Assembly (NCBI GenBank): GCA_022704725.1
Contig: JAKJFV010000063.1
Location: 1-7,801, forward strand
Source of the DNA: Spirochaetota bacterium
GTDB lineage: Bacteria; Spirochaetota; Spirochaetia; Treponematales; Treponemataceae
Direction of reading: 5' to 3'
Length of the DNA: 7,801 nt
The translations under genes and the position numbers were made by a program. This document shows positions 1 through 6,025 of this stretch, piece after piece; the first letter of the stretch is position 1, and every line of letters starts with the position of its first letter. The notes under the pieces were generated by a model, which saw only the letters and a list, made by a program, of their open reading frames with translations, had not been told where the DNA came from and did not search any database.

Positions 1-1033
1 TTCTATACGTCGTTGAAACAGCATGGCGTTCCGGATTATCGAGACCGCCTGTCATAGACACTCTATTGTATTCTGCTAGTATTTCCGGTATAAAAACTCC
101 CTTTGGACATGGCATACAATAACGACATCCGGTACAAGGAGCAATTACTCTGTCCTTAAACCATTGTGCTACCTCATTAATGATATTTAGATGAGAAGAT
201 GGCAGTGAATTGGGTTTTGCGGCAGATGCAGCTGCTGCGTTTGAAAGAATTTGAGAAACATCATTCATGCCTGAAAGCGCGGTTATAACTCCTTGCTGTT
301 CCCAAACAAACCTGAGTGCCCACTCACTTGCATAACGAGGCATGCCTGTCTTAGCAAAAATGTTTTGCACCGCCGGAGCCACATTTGCAAGCAAGCCGCC
401 GCGTAAAGGTTCCATAACAATGACTCCCAGCTCTTTGTCATTTGCATAATGGAGCCCCTCTATACCTGCCTGATACTCCGTATCGAGATAATTATATTGA
501 ATTTGACAGAATTCCCACTTGTCGTATTCGTCTATAATATTTTTGAATACATCCAGTTCGTCATGAAAGGAAAAACCCGCATGGAGTATTTTACCTTCTT
601 TTTTTGCTTTTTCAAGAAATGCAAGGCCTTCATGCTCAAGAACCTTATGCCATGAGCCCCTATTAAGAGCGTGCATGAGGTAAAAATCTATGTGATCCGT
701 GCCAAGCCTTTTAAGCTGAGTATGTAAAAGTGTTTCCCAGTCTTTTTTATCATTTACAAGCCAAACCGGACTTTTATCTGCAATAAAAACCTTATTACGA
801 ATAGAAAGATCGCGAAGGGTCTTTCCCAAGACTTCTTCACTTTTTTCACCGTGATATACATAGGCTGTGTCGTAGTAATTTATTCCGTGTTCCCATGCTG
901 TACGTATGAGGGAAAGGGTTTTATCATAATCGATGCATTCGTTTTTTCCGCCGATGACCGGAAGCCTCATAGCTCCGAATCCCAGCACGGAAATTTCTTT
1001 GTCCTGAATTTTAGGAAATCTGCGGTATTCCAT
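1..1033 (-). CDS. Aldo/keto reductase with C-terminal iron-sulfur motif (partial, C-terminus cut by the window edge)
   Basis: The frame is open from an ATG at 1033-1031 to the left edge, giving 344 residues without the end. The N-terminal 290 residues form an aldo/keto reductase barrel, normally an NAD(P)H-dependent carbonyl reductase. The catalytic tetrad is visible: D55 and Y60 (in YYDTAYVYHGE), K87 (FIADKS) and H121 (FYLMHA). The C-terminal part has C300, C303, C306 and C309 in CTGCRYCMPCPKGV, the 4Fe-4S ferredoxin-like motif of the COG1453-type reductases found mainly in anaerobes. Family members usually run some tens of residues further, so a short tail is missing. The start is supported by GGAG at 1043-1040, 6 nt upstream. 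It lies downstream of azlCD on the same strand, but hairpins in the 167-bp gap suggest separate transcription. A palindromic element shared with the flavodiiron gene precedes it. The substrate cannot be told from sequence. Confidence 0.92.
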   Translation of the reverse strand, partial: MEYRRFPKIQDKEISVLGFGAMRLPVIGGKNECIDYDKTLSLIRTAWEHGINYYDTAYVYHGEKSEEVLGKTLRDLSIRNKVFIADKSPVWLVNDKKDWETLLHTQLKRLGTDHIDFYLMHALNRGSWHKVLEHEGLAFLEKAKKEGKILHAGFSFHDELDVFKNIIDEYDKWEFCQIQYNYLDTEYQAGIEGLHYANDKELGVIVMEPLRGGLLANVAPAVQNIFAKTGMPRYASEWALRFVWEQQGVITALSGMNDVSQILSNAAAASAAKPNSLPSSHLNIINEVAQWFKDRVIAPCTGCRYCMPCPKGVFIPEILAEYNRVSMTGGLDNPERHAVSTTYR

Positions 1034-1055
1034 ATAAAACTCCAAAAAAAAGACT

Positions 1056-1078
1056 GAGAGAAAACATCAGTTTTCGAA
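1056..1078 (-). repeat. Copy 1 of a 23-nt palindromic element upstream of the aldo/keto reductase
   Basis: Read on the minus strand, this has arms GAAAAC and GTTTTC around a TGAT centre, preceded by TTC and followed by TCTC. It matches 4075-4097 on the plus strand at 22 of 23 positions. The only difference is in the centre (TGAT here, TGAA there). Its 3' end lies 22 nt before the start codon. Conserved arms and conserved spacing fit an operator or a 5'-leader hairpin. A dispersed small repeat is the alternative. Confidence 0.7.
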
Positions 1079-1092
1079 ACAGGCTTTTTTAC

Positions 1093-1120
1093 GTACTTCC
1101 GGACCGGAGAGAGGAAGTAC
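1093..1120. other. Inverted repeat, 8-bp arms, in the azlD/aldo-keto reductase gap
   Basis: GTACTTCC (1093-1100) and GGAAGTAC (1113-1120) are perfectly complementary around a 12-nt centre that itself contains CCGGACCGG-like symmetry. No T-run follows on either strand, so it is a poor intrinsic terminator. It could be an operator or leader structure for the aldo/keto reductase, but nothing proves a role. Confidence 0.45.
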
Positions 1121-1121
1121 A

Positions 1122-1148
1122 GAAAATAAGAAGTTTGCAACGCAAACT
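1122..1148 (-). terminator. Probable intrinsic terminator of azlCD
   Basis: On the minus strand AGTTTGC, a 3-nt GTT loop and GCAAACT form a 7-bp hairpin (1148-1132). It is followed directly by a T-rich tail, TTCTTATTTT. It lies about 50 nt after the azlD stop codon, where a terminator is expected. The stem is short and only moderately G+C-rich, so it may be leaky. Confidence 0.5.
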
Positions 1149-1152
1149 GGGA

Positions 1153-1191
1153 AACATAAAAAACGGCGCAAAGACAGACGTTTTTTATGTT
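1153..1191. terminator. A/T-rich hairpin just after azlD, possible (bidirectional) terminator
   Basis: Arms at 1153-1165 and 1179-1191 are perfectly complementary over 13 bp (AACATAAAAAACG / CGTTTTTTATGTT), with a 13-nt loop. The stem begins 10 nt beyond the azlD stop. The T-run is within the 3' arm rather than after it, so this is not a textbook terminator. It may act together with the next hairpin or protect the 3' end of the mRNA. Confidence 0.45.
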
Positions 1192-1200
1192 AAAGTTCCT

Positions 1201-1530
1201 TTAGAAAAAAACTGAGAGTACCATAAACACTAAGGTTGCACCCGTTATGCTGATCATCGCGTTTTTTTTCCACGCATGAAGCATCACCGTAACAACTATA
1301 CCACAAATATGCGGTAAACCGAAGGGCTTCTGTAAAAAAGGTACCGTCCTGAGGCAGTAAATAATGAGTACCATCATAACCATGGGCGGCATATAATGAG
1401 CGGCAAAACGCAAAAAAAGAGGCGGCTCGCGTTTTGAAAAAAGCGCAAAGGGAAATAAACGCGTTAAGAAAATAATTAGGCCGAAACAGAGTGTATATAA
1501 GAGTGCGTGTACGATGCTTAGACTATTCAT
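1201..1530 (-). CDS. azlD: AzlD-family branched-chain amino-acid exporter, small subunit
   Basis: A 109-residue, almost wholly hydrophobic protein with about four membrane segments (near 5-28, 40-60, 70-86 and 89-108). Recognisable family features are TRLFPFALF (23-31), HYMPPMVMMVLIIY (45-58) and the HAWKKNAMISITGATL stretch (85-100). Length is normal for AzlD (about 100-110). AzlD proteins pair with AzlC. Characterised pairs (E. coli YgaZH, C. glutamicum BrnFE) export valine, isoleucine, leucine or methionine, and B. subtilis azlCD confers azaleucine resistance. The ATG overlaps the end of azlC by 8 nt, and GGAG at 1540-1537 lies 6 nt upstream, inside azlC, so the two subunits are translationally coupled. 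The substrate here is inferred from the family. Confidence 0.92.
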   Translation of the reverse strand: MNSLSIVHALLYTLCFGLIIFLTRLFPFALFSKREPPLFLRFAAHYMPPMVMMVLIIYCLRTVPFLQKPFGLPHICGIVVTVMLHAWKKNAMISITGATLVFMVLSVFF

Positions 1531-2245
1531 AAGAAACTCCGTCTTTACTCATGTTGTTTTTATCAATTTGGAGAAGCGGTTTTTTTAGAAGAATAATAAG
1601 GGCAATGCCGAAAGCAAGGGATGCAATAAGCATATTGCCAGGACCGAAGATAAACAAGGCCGCGAATGCGCTCAGTCCGCCAATGACAGGGGGAATAATG
1701 TTTTTTGTTTTTTTGAGCTGATCCATGAGCAGCACGATAAAAAGAGATGTAAGGGCAAAGTCAATACCGGCGAACGAAAAAGGAATGAGCGTGCCTGCAA
1801 TTGCTCCAATAAAACCGCCTGTAATCCAGTATAGATAATTAAAGAGGGCTATCTGCCCGTAAAAACTCCCCGCATTAACACCGCGCGGAACCGAGCAGCC
1901 GGTTAAAAGCGCATAGGTTTCATCGGTGAGGCAGAATATAATCAGCGGCTTCCATTTTCCGGTATTTTTTAAGGGTTCAATGAGCGAGAGGCCGTAGACA
2001 ATATGGCGGATATTGACCATGAGCATGGTAACAAGGGCAGCAGAAAGCGGAACACCGGATGCAAAGAGTCCGACAGCAACATACTGGCCCGCACCTGCAT
2101 ACATAGTTATACTCATCACAGGAGCCATCCACCAGGGGTAGCCTGCACCGGTGAGCATTAAGCCGAAAGGAATTCCTATTGCGATGTATCCGAAAAGAAC
2201 CGGAAGCGACACTTTAAAAGCCTGAATTGAAGCATACTTGTTCAT
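1523..2245 (-). CDS. azlC: AzlC-family branched-chain amino-acid exporter, large subunit
   Basis: A 240-residue inner-membrane protein of normal AzlC length. Family signatures are visible: the AGAGQ segment (50-54), NIRHIVYGLSL (78-88; N78, R80, H81, Y84), LTDETYAL (106-113) and GIDFALTSLF (160-169). There are several hydrophobic segments, including a strongly hydrophobic stretch near 190-221. With AzlD it should form the two-subunit exporter for branched-chain amino acids and analogues. The start ATG at 2245 fits the family N-terminus, and a stop codon lies a short way upstream in frame. No Shine-Dalgarno sequence is seen. A TATACT -10 box ends only 9 nt before the ATG, suggesting a very short or absent leader. 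The gene is divergent from the aldose epimerase. No Lrp-type regulator gene is adjacent. Confidence 0.93.
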   Translation of the reverse strand: MNKYASIQAFKVSLPVLFGYIAIGIPFGLMLTGAGYPWWMAPVMSITMYAGAGQYVAVGLFASGVPLSAALVTMLMVNIRHIVYGLSLIEPLKNTGKWKPLIIFCLTDETYALLTGCSVPRGVNAGSFYGQIALFNYLYWITGGFIGAIAGTLIPFSFAGIDFALTSLFIVLLMDQLKKTKNIIPPVIGGLSAFAALFIFGPGNMLIASLAFGIALIILLKKPLLQIDKNNMSKDGVSYE

Positions 2246-2254
2246 GACGGAAGG

Positions 2255-2284
2255 AGTATAACGCGCTTGCCGTCAATCTATCAA
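2255..2284 (-). promoter_or_regulatory. Predicted sigma70-type promoter of azlCD
   Basis: On the minus strand TTGATA (2284-2279) and TATACT (2260-2255) are separated by 18 nt. Transcription would start around 2249-2246, at or a few nt before the azlC ATG. The -35 box lies within the spacer of the opposing epimerase promoter. This is a prediction by eye. Confidence 0.5.
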
Positions 2285-2295
2285 GATGGTATACT
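2267..2295 (+). promoter_or_regulatory. Predicted sigma70-type promoter of the aldose epimerase-purU operon
   Basis: TTGCCG (2267-2272) and TATACT (2290-2295) are separated by an ideal 17 nt. Expected transcription start is about 2301-2303, at the ATG of the epimerase, which has no Shine-Dalgarno sequence before it. The pattern fits a leaderless mRNA. Confidence 0.6.
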
Positions 2296-2302
2296 AAAAC
2301 AC

Positions 2303-3211
2303 ATGGTCATAACTTTAAAAAATAATTATTTTGAAGCCGAAATAAATACTAATGGTGCCGAAATTAATGCACTTCGTTCTAAAAAAACAGGATCTGAATT
2401 TATCTGGTGCGGAGATTCTTCTGTTTGGAAATTTCATGCACCGATTATTTTCCCCTATGTAGGCCGTATACGTGACGGCTACATCATGATCCGGGGACAA
2501 AAATGTGAACTTGGTCCGAACGGGTTTGCCCGCGACATGGAGCACCGCCTCATATCATCAACAGATACTAAGGCTGTATTTGAGCTTACCGAAAGTGAAG
2601 AAACTCTGCTCAAGTATCCGTACAGGTTTTCTTTAAAAACAAGCTACGAATTAACTGATACAGGACTTTCTTTTAAAACAACGGTGACAAATACCGACAG
2701 TGATGTACTATCCTTTAGTATTGGAAGTCATACTGCTTTTAACTGTCCCCGGAATACCGATCCGCAAGGAACTTCTGTAAGCGATTACTGCATTGAATTT
2801 GAGAAAAAAGAAAGCCTTACTCAGGTAAAGACAATTCCGGAAGGCTTTCTTGCATTCGGCGATGACGGTGTTTGTCCGTCGGTACATCCTTATGGAGAGA
2901 AAGACGCCGGCATAATTCCTTTAACTGCTGATGGTTTTGGAAACGGTCATTTTTTCACTGCTTTCAATTCTGACTGGGCAGGACTTCGCAATAAGAAAAA
3001 TAATTCAATCGTAAAAGTAACTTCGAAGAATTATCCGTACCTCATGGTCTGGCAGAATCCCGGAGACCCCCGTTTCGTATGTATTGAACCATGGAATGGA
3101 ACACCGGATGCAGAAGCAACAGATCATGAATGGGAAAATAAAACGGGACTTATCAGTCTTGAATGCGGAGAGACCTTTACATCGGATCATTCAATAACAA
3201 TAGAGGAATAA
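2303..3211 (+). CDS. Aldose 1-epimerase family protein, LacX-like
   Basis: A 302-residue cytosolic protein of the galactose-mutarotase fold, closest in style to the LacX-like subgroup that interconverts sugar anomers; the sugar is unknown. Seen: GRIRDG (54-59, R55 is the sugar-contacting Arg), GFARDM (74-79), GSHTAFNCP (141-149, H143 is the likely general acid) and CIEPWNG (260-266, E262 is the likely base). N73 sits before GFARD where relatives usually have His. I start at ATG 2303: the sequence MVITLKNNYFEAEI fits the family N-terminus. The alternative in-frame TTG at 2267 coincides with the predicted -35 box and has no ribosome site. The stop is 5 nt before purU, and the purU ribosome site lies in the last codons, so the two genes are coupled. 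Confidence 0.85.
   Translation: MVITLKNNYFEAEINTNGAEINALRSKKTGSEFIWCGDSSVWKFHAPIIFPYVGRIRDGYIMIRGQKCELGPNGFARDMEHRLISSTDTKAVFELTESEETLLKYPYRFSLKTSYELTDTGLSFKTTVTNTDSDVLSFSIGSHTAFNCPRNTDPQGTSVSDYCIEFEKKESLTQVKTIPEGFLAFGDDGVCPSVHPYGEKDAGIIPLTADGFGNGHFFTAFNSDWAGLRNKKNNSIVKVTSKNYPYLMVWQNPGDPRFVCIEPWNGTPDAEATDHEWENKTGLISLECGETFTSDHSITIEE
3202..3208 (+). promoter_or_regulatory. Ribosome binding site of purU, inside the upstream gene
   Basis: AGAGGAA makes up part of the last two sense codons (Glu-Glu) of the epimerase and lies about 9-10 nt before the purU ATG. This fixes the purU start at 3217 and implies translational coupling. Confidence 0.75.
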
Positions 3212-3216
3212 TATAA

Positions 3217-4068
3217 ATGAATACAAAAAAATATACGCTGACAGTAACATGCCCCGATAAAAGCGGGCTTATTGCAGCGATTACAAACTGCATAGCCTCA
3301 TCAAAGGGCAATATTTTAAACCTTGCACAGCATACAGCAACCGATATTTCCATGTTTTTCTGCAGGGTGGATTTTGCTCCTGAAGAAGGTTTTGAAGTAG
3401 AAAATTTTAAATCGCTCATGGAAAAAAATGCCGGAGAATTCGGGATGGTCTGGCACCTTTTCGACTGGGCAAAAAAAAGCAGGATGGCCTTGTTAGTGTC
3501 AAAAACCAGCCACTGCCTGTATGAAGTGCTGCTTAAACACCAGGACGGCCAGCTTCACTGTGAGATTCCCATTGTTATTTCCAACCACCCTGATTTATGC
3601 GCAATTGCAACAGACTTTCATATTCCCTTTTTTAAGGTTGATCCCGAAAAAGGAAAGGCAGCCTGCGAGGCCGATATTCTTAATCTTTTAAAAGAATATT
3701 CCGTCGATGTTGTATGCCTCGCGCGATACATGCAGATTTTGTCACCCGAGTTTACCCGAAAATGGGAAAACAAGATTATCAATATACATCACGGCTTCCT
3801 TCCTGCCTTCAAAGGTGCAAAGCCCTATCATCAGGCATGGCATAAGGGTGTAAAAATTATAGGAGCTACCGCTCATTTTGCCAATGAGGACCTTGATCAG
3901 GGACCCATAATTTATCAGGATGTTGTACGAATAAACGATACAAAGTCCATTGAAGAATTTGTTTTAATGGGAAAAGATGTAGAGCGGAAGGTTTTGGTTG
4001 AAGGATTAAAACGATACTTAAATCACAATATCTTCCTGCATGAAGGAAGAACATTTATTATAGAATAA
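3217..4068 (+). CDS. purU: Formyltetrahydrofolate deformylase
   Basis: PurU hydrolyses 10-formyltetrahydrofolate to formate and tetrahydrofolate, balancing the one-carbon pool. The protein has 283 residues, against about 280 for the E. coli enzyme. An N-terminal ACT domain (5-80, beginning YTLTVTCPDKSGLIAAI) precedes a formyltransferase-like domain (88-283). The catalytic trio, by homology with GAR transformylase, is N189 and H191 (INIHHGFLPAF) and D227 (DLDQGP). Other signatures are SNHPDL (122-127), LARYMQILS (168-176) and GAKPYHQA (200-207). E. coli PurU has Ser after the HH pair where this protein has Gly193; the position is not catalytic in the GAR transformylase scheme. In E. coli the ACT domain senses methionine and glycine, so similar control is possible. 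It follows the epimerase by 5 nt. No purine gene is adjacent. Confidence 0.95.
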   Translation: MNTKKYTLTVTCPDKSGLIAAITNCIASSKGNILNLAQHTATDISMFFCRVDFAPEEGFEVENFKSLMEKNAGEFGMVWHLFDWAKKSRMALLVSKTSHCLYEVLLKHQDGQLHCEIPIVISNHPDLCAIATDFHIPFFKVDPEKGKAACEADILNLLKEYSVDVVCLARYMQILSPEFTRKWENKIINIHHGFLPAFKGAKPYHQAWHKGVKIIGATAHFANEDLDQGPIIYQDVVRINDTKSIEEFVLMGKDVERKVLVEGLKRYLNHNIFLHEGRTFIIE

Positions 4069-4074
4069 AATAGA

Positions 4075-4097
4075 TTCGAAAACTGAAGTTTTCTCTC
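4075..4097 (+). repeat. Copy 2 of the 23-nt palindromic element, upstream of the flavodiiron gene
   Basis: Arms GAAAAC (4078-4083) and GTTTTC (4088-4093) flank TGAA; the arms can extend to GAAAACT/AGTTTTC. TTC precedes and TCTC follows, as in copy 1. The 3' end is 23 nt before the flavodiiron ATG (22 nt in copy 1). It lies in the 52-bp purU-flavodiiron gap. A weak terminator after purU is possible, but the downstream T content is broken by C residues and the same element at 1056-1078 does not directly follow a gene. Confidence 0.7.
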
Positions 4098-4120
4098 TAT
4101 TTCATTTAAAAGGAAATTAT

Positions 4121-5368
4121 ATGAACGCAAGAAAGATTACAGACTGGGTATACGCCCTCCATGCCGATATTACCAATGCACCTTACTTTGAAGGCTTCTG
4201 GCCTATTCCACAGGGTGTTTCACTTAATTCCTACATAGTTCGCGGCAATAAAACCGCGCTCATAGACTTATACCGCGACTGGGAGGATGCGCCTTCTCAA
4301 ATGGACAGTCAGCTTTCTTCTCTTGGTATTAAAAACACTGATATTGACTACATAATTCTCAATCACCTTGAAAGCGATCACACCGGTTTTTTACGCGATT
4401 TTAGAAAGACCTGCCCCAATGCTCAAATAATTACAACGGCAAAGGGTGCTGCCCTAGTGAGAAATTTCTGTAAGGCCTTCCCGGAAGGGGAGGATCAGGA
4501 TGCTGTGCGTGCTGTTAAAACCGGCGACACCCTGGATCTTGGAGATGGTGTTGTCCTTTCGTTCACCGAAACCCCGAATGTTCACTGGCCCGAGACAATG
4601 ATGACCTTTGAGCAGAAATCCGGCGTTCTTTTTTCATGCGATGCCTTTGGTTCTTACGGTGCTGTGGGAACCGATGAAAACCCCGAACGCATCTTCGATG
4701 ATGAGTGTACTAAAGAAGAACACGAGCATTTTGAAAGCGAATCGCTGCGCTACTACGCAAATATTGTTGCAAGCTTCAGCTCTTTTGTAAAAAGTGCAAT
4801 AGAAAAATTTGCACAAACTCCTATTAAGGTAATTGCTCCCAGTCACGGACTTGTTTGGAGAAAAAATCCCGCTGAGATTATTAATCGTTATTTAAAATAC
4901 GCTTCTTATAATGCAGGAGGCTCATGTGAAAAAGAGGTCTGCGTTATTTGGGGTTCGATGTACGGCAACACAAAAATCGGCGTTGATGCTGTAGTTGAAG
5001 GAATAAAATCTAAAGGCCTGCCTGTCAGGGTTCTGGAAATTCCCTCGACCGATGCGTCTGTTGTTTTAGCTCATGCATTCAGTGCTGCAGCCCTTGTTAT
5101 AGCCATGCCTACCTACGAATACAAGATGTTTCCTCCAATGGCCTATATACTTAATCTTTTTAACCGCAAACATTTTACCGGTAAAAAAGCCCTGCGCATC
5201 GGCAGCTGGGGCTGGGTAGGGGGCGCAAAAAAAGAATATGATGAGGCTGTCACCCCTTTAAAGTGGGATGAGGTTGAAAGCTATGAATGGCAGGGGCTGC
5301 CGTCTGAGGATGACCTCAAAGTTCTTCGTGAACGGGGAATTACCCTTGCTCAAAAGGTACTTGCTTAA
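4121..5368 (+). CDS. Class A flavodiiron protein (oxygen and/or nitric oxide reductase)
   Basis: A 415-residue cytosolic enzyme that reduces O2 to water or NO to N2O in anaerobes. The N-terminal metallo-beta-lactamase-like domain (1-265) carries the diiron ligands: H82, E84, D86 and H87 (NHLESDHTG), H155 (NVHWPE), D174 (SCDAFGSYG) and H242 (PSHGLVW). The full ligand set is present, so it should bind iron. The C-terminal flavodoxin domain (272-415) has the FMN phosphate loop GSMYGNT (278-284) and the MPTYEY and GSWGWVGG loops (329-334, 361-368). There is no fused rubredoxin or NADH oxidoreductase domain, so an external electron donor is needed, and none is encoded here. AAAAGGAA (4108-4115) precedes the ATG by about 6 nt. 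O2 versus NO preference cannot be read from the sequence. Confidence 0.96.
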   Translation: MNARKITDWVYALHADITNAPYFEGFWPIPQGVSLNSYIVRGNKTALIDLYRDWEDAPSQMDSQLSSLGIKNTDIDYIILNHLESDHTGFLRDFRKTCPNAQIITTAKGAALVRNFCKAFPEGEDQDAVRAVKTGDTLDLGDGVVLSFTETPNVHWPETMMTFEQKSGVLFSCDAFGSYGAVGTDENPERIFDDECTKEEHEHFESESLRYYANIVASFSSFVKSAIEKFAQTPIKVIAPSHGLVWRKNPAEIINRYLKYASYNAGGSCEKEVCVIWGSMYGNTKIGVDAVVEGIKSKGLPVRVLEIPSTDASVVLAHAFSAAALVIAMPTYEYKMFPPMAYILNLFNRKHFTGKKALRIGSWGWVGGAKKEYDEAVTPLKWDEVESYEWQGLPSEDDLKVLRERGITLAQKVLA

Positions 5369-5373
5369 GGAGG
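5367..5373 (+). promoter_or_regulatory. Strong ribosome binding site overlapping the flavodiiron stop codon
   Basis: AAGGAGG shares two bases with the TAA stop (5366-5368) and ends 4 nt before the ATG at 5378. It is the best Shine-Dalgarno match in the window and links translation of the exported protein to that of the flavodiiron protein. Confidence 0.8.
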
Positions 5374-5377
5374 TAAC

Positions 5378-6019
5378 ATGCACAGAAAACTCATATCCGT
5401 TTGGTTTATACTTTTTATTATACTCATTTCTGTGCATGCAGATTATTCCCGCTGGCTGACCGGTCAGGTTTCTGCAGGAACATCTGCTGTTATTTACGGC
5501 GACAAGGATTTTAGAACGTTTAATAAATATTTGCTTTCCAACGATTATAAGCGTTTTATGTTTACCGTTGATGCATCCGGAGGTATCATACTTGATGAAC
5601 ATGTCCGGTTTTCTTTCGGATCTCTTTTAAACTATGACTCTTTTGTTAAATCCCGTTTTAATGCTGTTTATCTTGATTATAATTTTTATACCGGAATAAG
5701 AATTTATCCGGAATTGAGAGGTTTTAATTTCGGCATAGATTACGTTGTCGGCCGGAGATCAAATGTTTTAAAACTTCCGCTGTTTGATTCAGATACATCT
5801 TTGACTGATTCTGCATTAGACGGGTCTGTTACTGAAGATCCGGCAGATATTGTTCCTCATACTCCCTGGGGCAATGGTTTCCGTTTTACTGCTGAATATG
5901 ATTTTATGTATGATTCTACAGGCTTAGCTCCCATGGTCGGTGTAAGCTGGAGATGCATGCCTCGCGGAACTTTTTATGACAATATTTTCTCGGTATTTTT
6001 CAAAATGCTTTTTCGTTAG
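5378..6019 (+). CDS. Small exported protein, probable outer-membrane beta-barrel, function unknown
   Basis: A 213-residue protein I do not recognise. It has a clear Sec signal peptide: basic start MHRK, hydrophobic core 5-18 and a likely cleavage after VHA (A21). No lipobox cysteine is present. The mature part has many amphipathic, aromatic-rich strand-like stretches: RFMFTVDASGGIIL (59-72), VRFSFGSLL (76-84), NAVYLDYNFYTGIRIY (95-110), GFNFGIDYVVG (115-125), GFRFTAEYDFMYD (167-179), PMVGVSW (185-191) and FSVFFKMLFR (204-213). That fits a small barrel of about eight strands, although the last residue is Arg rather than the usual Phe. An acidic loop (137-158) separates the strands. It starts 9 nt after the flavodiiron gene and ends 6 nt before the radical SAM gene, so it is very likely co-transcribed. 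Cell location is inferred from pattern only. Confidence 0.8.
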   Translation: MHRKLISVWFILFIILISVHADYSRWLTGQVSAGTSAVIYGDKDFRTFNKYLLSNDYKRFMFTVDASGGIILDEHVRFSFGSLLNYDSFVKSRFNAVYLDYNFYTGIRIYPELRGFNFGIDYVVGRRSNVLKLPLFDSDTSLTDSALDGSVTEDPADIVPHTPWGNGFRFTAEYDFMYDSTGLAPMVGVSWRCMPRGTFYDNIFSVFFKMLFR

Positions 6020-6025
6020 GCCGGT

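Noticed and set aside
449..1057. Two short plus-strand open frames (68 codons each) opposite the aldo/keto reductase
   Set aside because: They are antisense to a clear conserved gene, have no ribosome sites and resemble no protein.
2267..2302. Upstream in-frame TTG start that would lengthen the epimerase by 12 residues
   Set aside because: The TTG is part of the predicted -35 box, has no ribosome site, and the added residues do not resemble the family N-terminus.
4031..4050. Hairpin TCTTCCT / AGGAAGA near the end of purU
   Set aside because: A 7-bp stem inside conserved coding sequence (IFLHEGRT) with no T-run after it; probably chance.
4048..4075. Possible -10 boxes (TATTAT, TAAAAT) for a separate flavodiiron promoter
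   Set aside because: The region is A/T-rich and no convincing -35 box lies at the right distance. A promoter is possible but not supported enough to annotate.
4121..5368. Fused rubredoxin domain (flavorubredoxin) at the flavodiiron C-terminus
   Set aside because: The protein ends after the flavodoxin domain and no CxxC pair for a rubredoxin centre is present.
5258..5602. Minus-strand open frame of 114 codons across the flavodiiron/exported protein junction
   Set aside because: It overlaps two well-supported plus-strand genes, and its translation shows no family features.
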